Origin: Actinoallomurus vinaceus
Lineage (GTDB): Bacteria > Actinomycetota > Actinomycetes > Streptosporangiales > Streptosporangiaceae
Length of the DNA stretch: 64,000 bases
Direction of reading: 5' to 3'
NCBI RefSeq assembly: GCF_039542055.1
Contig: NZ_BAABHK010000003.1
Coordinates: 372,001 to 436,000 of the forward strand
A model generated the notes under the pieces. The model saw nothing but the letters and a program-made list of their open reading frames with translations, searched no databases and was not told the DNA's origin. Numbering within the stretch: position 1 is the first letter of the stretch; each line of letters starts with the position of its first letter. Below are positions 59,508-64,000 of this stretch, one piece after another. Both the position numbers and the translations under genes were made by a program.

Positions 59508-60581
59508 ATGCAGATGCGAGCAGCCCGGATGTACGGATACCAGGAGCCCCTTCGAATCGAGGAGGTACCCGTCCCCGAGCCCGCGCCGGACGAGATTCTC
59601 CTGAAGGTCGCCGCGACGGGCATGTGCCGGAGCGACTACCAGCTCCTCGACGGTTACTTCAAGGGCCCGTTCCCGGTGGACCTGCCCTACATCCCCGGTC
59701 ATGAGGTCACAGGCCGAGTGGCGGGACTGGGTGGCGGCGTACCGAGCACGGTGGGCTACTCCGAGGGCGACATGGTCGTGGTCAACCCCAGCTGGGGAGA
59801 CGGCACGTGCCGGCAGTGCCGCGAAGGCAACGAGCAGTTGTGCAGCGGCAACGGCCGATGGGTGGGCTTCGGCCCTCCCGGAGGCTTCGCCGAGTACATG
59901 GCCGTGGAGTACCGCCATGCGATCCCGGTCTCAGAGGACGCCGCGAAAGCACCTGAGCTCCTCGCCCCCATGACCGACGCGGGCATGACCCCGTACCGAG
60001 GGATGAGGAAGCTCCGGGACGCAGGCAAGCTCGGCCCCGGCCGCACCGTCGCGGTCACGGGCATCGGCGGGCTGGGAAGCTACGCGGTCCAATACGCAAA
60101 GCTGCTCGGAGGCGGCGCGACCGTGGTGGCGCTCGCGCGTACGGACAGCAAACTGGACGTGGCGAAGGAGAACGGCGCGGACCACGGGATCAACGTCAGG
60201 GACAGGTCCACCGCGGCCATCCAGGACGAACTGGAGAGGCTGACCGGCCGGAGAACAATCGATGCCATCCTGGACTGCGTCGGCAGCGAAGCGTCGATCT
60301 CAATGGGGTTCGACCTGCTGGGCCCCGAAGGGGCACTGGCAGCCGTCGGCCTCATGAGCGACCGCGTCGAGCACCGTCAGTTCCCCTTCGTGGGCACGGA
60401 GCTGTCCTACCTCGGTTCCTTCTGGGGCAACCACCTGGACCTCGTCGAGGTGCTCTCCCTCGCCGAAGCCGGCCTCATCAAGCACAACGTCACCAAAGTC
60501 AGGCTCGAGGACATCAACGAGAACCTCGAAGCCCTGGGCCGCGGCGACATCGTCGGACGCCAGGTCATCGTCTTCGAGTGA
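59508..60581 (+). CDS. Zinc-dependent alcohol dehydrogenase
   Basis: A 357-residue medium-chain dehydrogenase. The catalytic zinc site has GMCRSDYQ and PGHEVTGRV, and the cofactor motif is GIGGLGSYAVQYAKLL. The structural zinc lobe is incomplete: the family pattern WGCGxCxxC reads SWGDGTCRQC, so the first of four Cys is Asp, while the other three remain (TCRQCREGNEQLC). This may weaken structural zinc binding or use Asp as ligand. ATG 59508 has GAGG at 8 bases. It converges with the TetR gene and is divergent from the aldehyde dehydrogenase. Confidence 0.92.
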   Translation: MQMRAARMYGYQEPLRIEEVPVPEPAPDEILLKVAATGMCRSDYQLLDGYFKGPFPVDLPYIPGHEVTGRVAGLGGGVPSTVGYSEGDMVVVNPSWGDGTCRQCREGNEQLCSGNGRWVGFGPPGGFAEYMAVEYRHAIPVSEDAAKAPELLAPMTDAGMTPYRGMRKLRDAGKLGPGRTVAVTGIGGLGSYAVQYAKLLGGGATVVALARTDSKLDVAKENGADHGINVRDRSTAAIQDELERLTGRRTIDAILDCVGSEASISMGFDLLGPEGALAAVGLMSDRVEHRQFPFVGTELSYLGSFWGNHLDLVEVLSLAEAGLIKHNVTKVRLEDINENLEALGRGDIVGRQVIVFE

Positions 60582-60617
60582 AACCCGCGGCGGGCCGAGC
60601 CCGGCGTCGACGACCTC

Positions 60618-61208
60618 TCAGGGCGCCTCGGGGCTGTCCTTGGCGAGGAGGGCGTCGAAGACCAGGGTGAAGAAGGAGGCGAAGGCGTCGGCGGAGCGGT
60701 CGGCGCGGGCCCTGATGAGGGAGCCCTCCCAGGCATTGACGATGAAGCCCGCCGTGGCCGGCGGGTCCAGGCCGGCGCGGAGGGTGCCGACGTCGCGGGC
60801 CTCGGCGAGCACCGCGGCGATCGCGTCCGTCCACTGCGCGAGGCTCTGCCGGACGGCCTCGCGGATGACGTCACTGTGATCCGCGATCTCCGTGCCGAAG
60901 TTGCCGATGAGGCACCCGCGTGTGAAGTCGTAGCGCACGACGCCGTCGCGGAGCGCCTCGAAGTGCGCGCGCAGCCGGGCCAGCGGCTCTCCCTCTCCCC
61001 TGGTCAGCTCATCGGGCCGCCCGGCGCCGTACCGCTCCAGGGCCACGACGGCGAGCGCCTCCTTGCTGTCGAAGTGGTTGTAGAACGACCCCTTCGGCAC
61101 GCCCGCCGCATCGGTGATCACCTTCACGCCGGCCGCGTTGTAGCCCTGGACGTGGAACTGCTCCAGTGCCGCTTCGACGATCTCCTCGCGTACGCCCCGC
61201 CTGCCCAT
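60618..61208 (-). CDS. TetR-family repressor
   Basis: A 196-residue regulator. The helix-turn-helix is at about 8-50 (EIVEAALEQFHVQGYNAAGVKVITDAAGVPKGSFYNHFDSKEALAVVAL), and a TetR_C-type ligand domain follows, with RGCLIGNFGTEIADHSD as in the AcrR/YxaF-like group. It is divergent from the second alcohol dehydrogenase and 148 bases from it. Two facing copies of a 17-bp site lie between them, one overlapping the dehydrogenase -10, so it very probably represses that gene and itself. Confidence 0.94.
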   Translation of the reverse strand: MGRRGVREEIVEAALEQFHVQGYNAAGVKVITDAAGVPKGSFYNHFDSKEALAVVALERYGAGRPDELTRGEGEPLARLRAHFEALRDGVVRYDFTRGCLIGNFGTEIADHSDVIREAVRQSLAQWTDAIAAVLAEARDVGTLRAGLDPPATAGFIVNAWEGSLIRARADRSADAFASFFTLVFDALLAKDSPEAP

Positions 61209-61228
61209 ACCGGCCCACCTCCGGAATC

Positions 61229-61302
61229 AATATGGCCGGTCGTCTCAGTCCTGTCAACCGAGGTGGGGGCCGCTTGACACGCTTAAGACGACCGGTCATA
61301 TT
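61229..61302. promoter_or_regulatory. TetR operators and promoter of the dehydrogenase operon
   Basis: AATATGGCCGGTCGTCT (61229-61245) and, facing it, AGACGACCGGTCATATT (61286-61302) are the same 17-bp element in opposite orientation with one mismatch. The right copy contains the palindrome GACCGGTC. A promoter TTGACA (61274-61279), 17 bases, CATATT (61297-61302) overlaps the right copy, so binding would block RNA polymerase. The left copy lies 21 bases before the TetR start. Confidence 0.85.
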
Positions 61303-61356
61303 TACCGAGTCGGGCGGACCCGCCCGGCGCCGCAGACGACACGAGGAGAGAGCGGC

Positions 61357-62373
61357 ATGGCCGGTTACCGGGCCTTCGAGGTGACGGGGGCGCACGACTT
61401 CGCGCTCGTGGAGCGGGAGGTGCCGGATCCTCCGCCGGGTCACGTGCGCGTCCGGGTCGAGGCGTGCGGCGTCTGCCATACGGACGTCGTCACCGTCGAG
61501 GGTCACCGCCCCGCCCCTGAGCGCCCCGTGGTTCCCGGTCACGAGGTCGTGGGAGTCATCGACGCGGTCGGCCCCGGCGTCCGGGCCTGGCACGTCGGCG
61601 AGCGTGTCGGAGTCGGCTTCCTCGGCGGCCCGTGCGGTGAGTGCGACCGCTGCCGGCGCGGCGACTTCGTCAACTGCGAAGACCAGCCGCAGACGGGCAC
61701 CACCGTCGACGGCGGGTACGCCGAGATGGTCGTGGTCAGGAGCAGTGGGCTGGTCCGCGTCCCGGACGGCCTCACCGCCGTCGAGGCCGCACCCCTGCTG
61801 TGCGCCGGCCTGACCACGTTCACGGCGTTGCGGCAGGCCGACGCGCGCCCCGGGGCGCTCGTGGCGATCCAGGGCATCGGCGGCCTCGGCCACCTCGGCC
61901 TGCAGTACGCCCGCCGCCTGGGCTACCGGGTGGCCGCCGTCGCCCGGGGCACCGCCAAGGAGGACCTCGCGCTGCGGCTCGGCGCCGACCACTACATCGA
62001 CAGCGCGGCCACCGACGCGGGCGCGGAGCTGCGGCGGCTCGGCGGGGCTGCGGCGATCATCGCGACGGCCGCCGACGGCGCTTCGATGTCGGGACTGATC
62101 CCCGGACTCGAACCGCGCGGCCGGATGGTGGTCGTCGGGGCCGGCGCCACGCCCATCACGGTCGGCACCGCGGACCTGATCTTCGGCACGCGAACGGTCA
62201 CCGGAAGCCTCACCGGGTCGTCGATCGAGAACGAGGACAACCTGGCCTTCGGCGAGCGCCACGGGATCCGCCCGATGACCGAGGTCGTGCCGCTGGCGGA
62301 GGCTCCCAAGGCCTACGAGCGCATGCTGTCCGGCCAGGCCCGATTCCGTGTGGTCCTGGACATGGCGGCGTGA
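61357..62373 (+). CDS. Zinc-dependent alcohol dehydrogenase, TetR-controlled
   Basis: A 338-residue medium-chain alcohol dehydrogenase of the AdhA/AdhP type. Catalytic zinc segments are GVCHTDVVTVEGH and VPGHEVVGVID. The structural zinc lobe has all four Cys in GGPCGECDRCRRGDFVNC. Cofactor binding is at GIGGLGHLGLQYARRLG. GAGGAGAGAGCGGC precedes the ATG. The SDR gene follows after 25 bases. Both probably respond to the same TetR effector, such as an aldehyde or quinone-like compound (inferred). Confidence 0.94.
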   Translation: MAGYRAFEVTGAHDFALVEREVPDPPPGHVRVRVEACGVCHTDVVTVEGHRPAPERPVVPGHEVVGVIDAVGPGVRAWHVGERVGVGFLGGPCGECDRCRRGDFVNCEDQPQTGTTVDGGYAEMVVVRSSGLVRVPDGLTAVEAAPLLCAGLTTFTALRQADARPGALVAIQGIGGLGHLGLQYARRLGYRVAAVARGTAKEDLALRLGADHYIDSAATDAGAELRRLGGAAAIIATAADGASMSGLIPGLEPRGRMVVVGAGATPITVGTADLIFGTRTVTGSLTGSSIENEDNLAFGERHGIRPMTEVVPLAEAPKAYERMLSGQARFRVVLDMAA

Positions 62374-62398
62374 GCCGCCGCCTACGAGAGGGGAAGTC

Positions 62399-63079
62399 AT
62401 GAAGATCGAAGGTTCGGTGGCGGTCGTGACCGGTGGCAACCGGGGGTTCGGCCGGCATCTCGTCGCCCAGCTCCTCGACCGTGGAGCCAAGGTGTACGCC
62501 GCCGCGCGGCGGCCCGAGACGGTGGACGTGCCCGGCGCCGTGCCGCTGCGGCTGGACATCACCGATCCGGCATCCGTACGGGAGGCGGCCCGGCTGGCCC
62601 CGGACACCACCCTGCTGATCAACAATGCGGGCATCTCCACGAGGTCGTCCCTGATCGACGGCGACGTCGAGGACGCCAGGCGCGAGATGGACACGCACTA
62701 CTTCGGCACGCTGGGCGTGATCCGCGCGTTCGCGCCGGTCATCGAGGCCAACGGCGGCGGCACCATCCTCAACGTCCTGTCCGTGCTCTCCTGGGTGCAC
62801 ATCCCGGCCTCCGGCGCGTACTCCGCGGCCAAGGCCGCCGAATGGGCGATGACCAACGCCGTACGCCAGGAGCTCGCGCCCAAGGGGATCCAGGTCGCCG
62901 GTCTGCACGTCGGCTACATGGAGACCGACATGACCACCGGCATCACGGCCGAGAAGTCCGATCCCGCGGTGATCGCCAAGGTGGCGCTCGACGGACTCGC
63001 CACGGACACCGCGGAGATCATCGCCGATGAGCTGAGCCGGAGCGTCAAGCAGAGTCTGGCCGCGCCCATCACGGCCTGA
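62399..63079 (+). CDS. Short-chain dehydrogenase/reductase
   Basis: A 226-residue classical SDR. The cofactor motif is VTGGNRGFGRHL at about 10-21, NNAGIST follows at the structural NNAG position, the catalytic Ser lies in NVLSVLSW, and Tyr/Lys in SGAYSAAKAAEW. No substrate can be read from the sequence. GAGGGGAAGTC precedes the ATG, and it is the second gene of the TetR-controlled unit. Confidence 0.93.
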   Translation: MKIEGSVAVVTGGNRGFGRHLVAQLLDRGAKVYAAARRPETVDVPGAVPLRLDITDPASVREAARLAPDTTLLINNAGISTRSSLIDGDVEDARREMDTHYFGTLGVIRAFAPVIEANGGGTILNVLSVLSWVHIPASGAYSAAKAAEWAMTNAVRQELAPKGIQVAGLHVGYMETDMTTGITAEKSDPAVIAKVALDGLATDTAEIIADELSRSVKQSLAAPITA

Positions 63080-63151
63080 CCGCTCCCCTGCCGAGGACAC
63101 GGCGGCTCCCGCGGTCCACTCTGGGAGGTGTCGGGGGGAGGGAGGACCACG

Positions 63152-64000
63152 ATGGCCGAATCGGGATCGAGGTTCCCGCTGGGGACCTGGCCGACGCCGC
63201 TGGAGCAGGCGCCGCGGCTGGCGGCGGCGATCGGCCTCCAGCCGGGCGACCTGTGGATCAAGCGTGACGACCTCGGCGGCCTCGGCGGAGGCGGGAACAA
63301 GGTCCGCAAGCTGGAGTGGACGATCGGCGACGCGCTCGCCAAGGGCGCCGACACCGTCGTCACCACCGGCGCGCCGCAGAGCAACCACGCCCGGCTGACC
63401 GCCGCCGCGGCCGCTCGGGCGGGCCTGGACGCGGTGCTGGTCCTCGCCGGGCGGCCGGGACGGTCCGGCTCCGGGAACCTGGCGCTGGCCGGTCTCTTCG
63501 GCGCGAGCGTCGTCTGGGCCGGCGACGTCTCCCATGAAGATCTCGCCGAGGCCGCCCGGGAGGTCGCCGACGACCTTTCGGGCAGGGGCGCCGTCCCGGC
63601 GCTGATCCCGTTCGGCGGATCCAGCGCCCTGAGCGCCCGGGGCTATGTCGAGTGCGGGAACGAACTGCTGCGGCAGGCCCCGGACCTGCACGAGGTCGTG
63701 GTCGCGGTCGGATCCGGCGCGACCATGGCCGGTCTCGTGGCAGCTCTCGGCGACGAGCGTGTGTTCGGCGTGGACTGCGGCGCGCTCGACGACCCGGCGC
63801 CGGCGGTCGCCGAGTTGGCGGCGCCGAACGCCACGGCCGCCGTCGAGGCCGGTCGCCTCAGGATCCGGCGCGAGCAGGTGGGCGCCGGCTACGGAGAGCT
63901 CACCGAGCCGGTCGCTCAGGCGCTGTACATCGCCGGCCGCACGGAGGGCATCGCGCTCGACCCGATCTACACGGGCCGTGCCCTCGCCGGCCTGATCGCC
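63152..64000 (+). CDS. PLP-dependent D-cysteine desulfhydrase/ACC deaminase-like protein (partial)
   Basis: The 5' 283 codons of a fold-type II PLP enzyme that runs off the right edge. The start has PLGTWPTPLEQAPRLAAAIGLQPGDLWIKRDDLGGLGGGGNKVRKLEW, whose Lys in GGNKVRKLEW is the expected PLP-binding residue. TGAPQSNHARLTAAAAARAGL, VVAVGSGATMAGLVAAL and the last PIYTGRALAGLIA are usual for the D-cysteine desulfhydrase/1-aminocyclopropane-1-carboxylate deaminase group. These two activities cannot be separated from the visible part. GGGAGGGAGG lies in front of ATG 63152. Confidence 0.88.
   Translation, partial: MAESGSRFPLGTWPTPLEQAPRLAAAIGLQPGDLWIKRDDLGGLGGGGNKVRKLEWTIGDALAKGADTVVTTGAPQSNHARLTAAAAARAGLDAVLVLAGRPGRSGSGNLALAGLFGASVVWAGDVSHEDLAEAAREVADDLSGRGAVPALIPFGGSSALSARGYVECGNELLRQAPDLHEVVVAVGSGATMAGLVAALGDERVFGVDCGALDDPAPAVAELAAPNATAAVEAGRLRIRREQVGAGYGELTEPVAQALYIAGRTEGIALDPIYTGRALAGLIA

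Overview
The window is about 70% GC, with long open frames, frequent GTG starts and many start/stop overlaps (GTGA/ATGA). It carries markers of a high-GC Gram-positive actinobacterium: a conservon (sensor kinase, roadblock, DUF742 and MglA-like GTPase genes), class E and F sortases, an HtaA surface protein and a WD40-fused Ser/Thr kinase. The gene content would suit the Streptosporangiales or a related sporulating order, but the genus cannot be fixed from sequence alone.

Region 1 (1-9.3 kb) holds a four-gene conservon on the minus strand, a secreted GH6 cellulase-like lipoprotein, a DUF4397-class F sortase fusion and a membrane Ser/Thr kinase with a seven-bladed WD40 sensor. A 24-bp tandem repeat follows.

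Region 2 (9.6-31.1 kb) is a glycan-utilisation island. It contains a secreted aldose 1-epimerase with a divergent IclR regulator, a GH42 beta-galactosidase, and a sugar ABC importer with its LacI regulator; three LacI-type palindromes tie the last three together. It also holds a lactate 2-monooxygenase/Lrp pair, a GH36 alpha-galactosidase, and a GntR(FCD)-controlled operon of GH29 fucosidase, ABC importer, enolase-superfamily dehydratase and RhaM-type mutarotase. A repeat-rich secreted small protein lies at 19.0 kb. The island ends at a strong terminator and a tRNA-Pro(GGG) gene. Together with GH6 the enzymes suit scavenging of galactose- and fucose-decorated plant polysaccharides; this is inference.

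Region 3 (31.4-46.1 kb) is the most unusual part. It has PstC, PstA and PstB homologues but no PhoU. Instead of one PstS there are four PstS-type binding proteins, two of them with C-terminal membrane anchors. Embedded with them are a sortase-fold protein lacking both catalytic His and Cys, a tandem DUF1508/YegP-like protein and a secreted Ser/Pro/Gly-rich anchored protein. An HtaA-domain protein with an LAKTG sorting signal, an intact class E sortase and a 52-residue membrane protein close the locus. I read it as a cell-surface ligand-capture and import system derived from a phosphate transporter; the ligand is unknown.

Region 4 (46.1-56.3 kb) is an inositol-type catabolic operon on the minus strand (iolC, Cgl0158-type aldolase, iolB, iolD, sugar ABC importer, Gfo/Idh/MocA dehydrogenase) with a divergent GntR(HutC) regulator and paired TTGTCCkGACAT operators. 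iolA and iolE are not in the window.

Region 5 (56.4-64 kb) holds individual metabolic genes: a PEBP/YbhB protein, a mycothiol-isomerase-like protein, a succinate-semialdehyde-type dehydrogenase, two zinc alcohol dehydrogenases, a TetR regulator with clear operators, an SDR and a truncated PLP enzyme running off the right edge.
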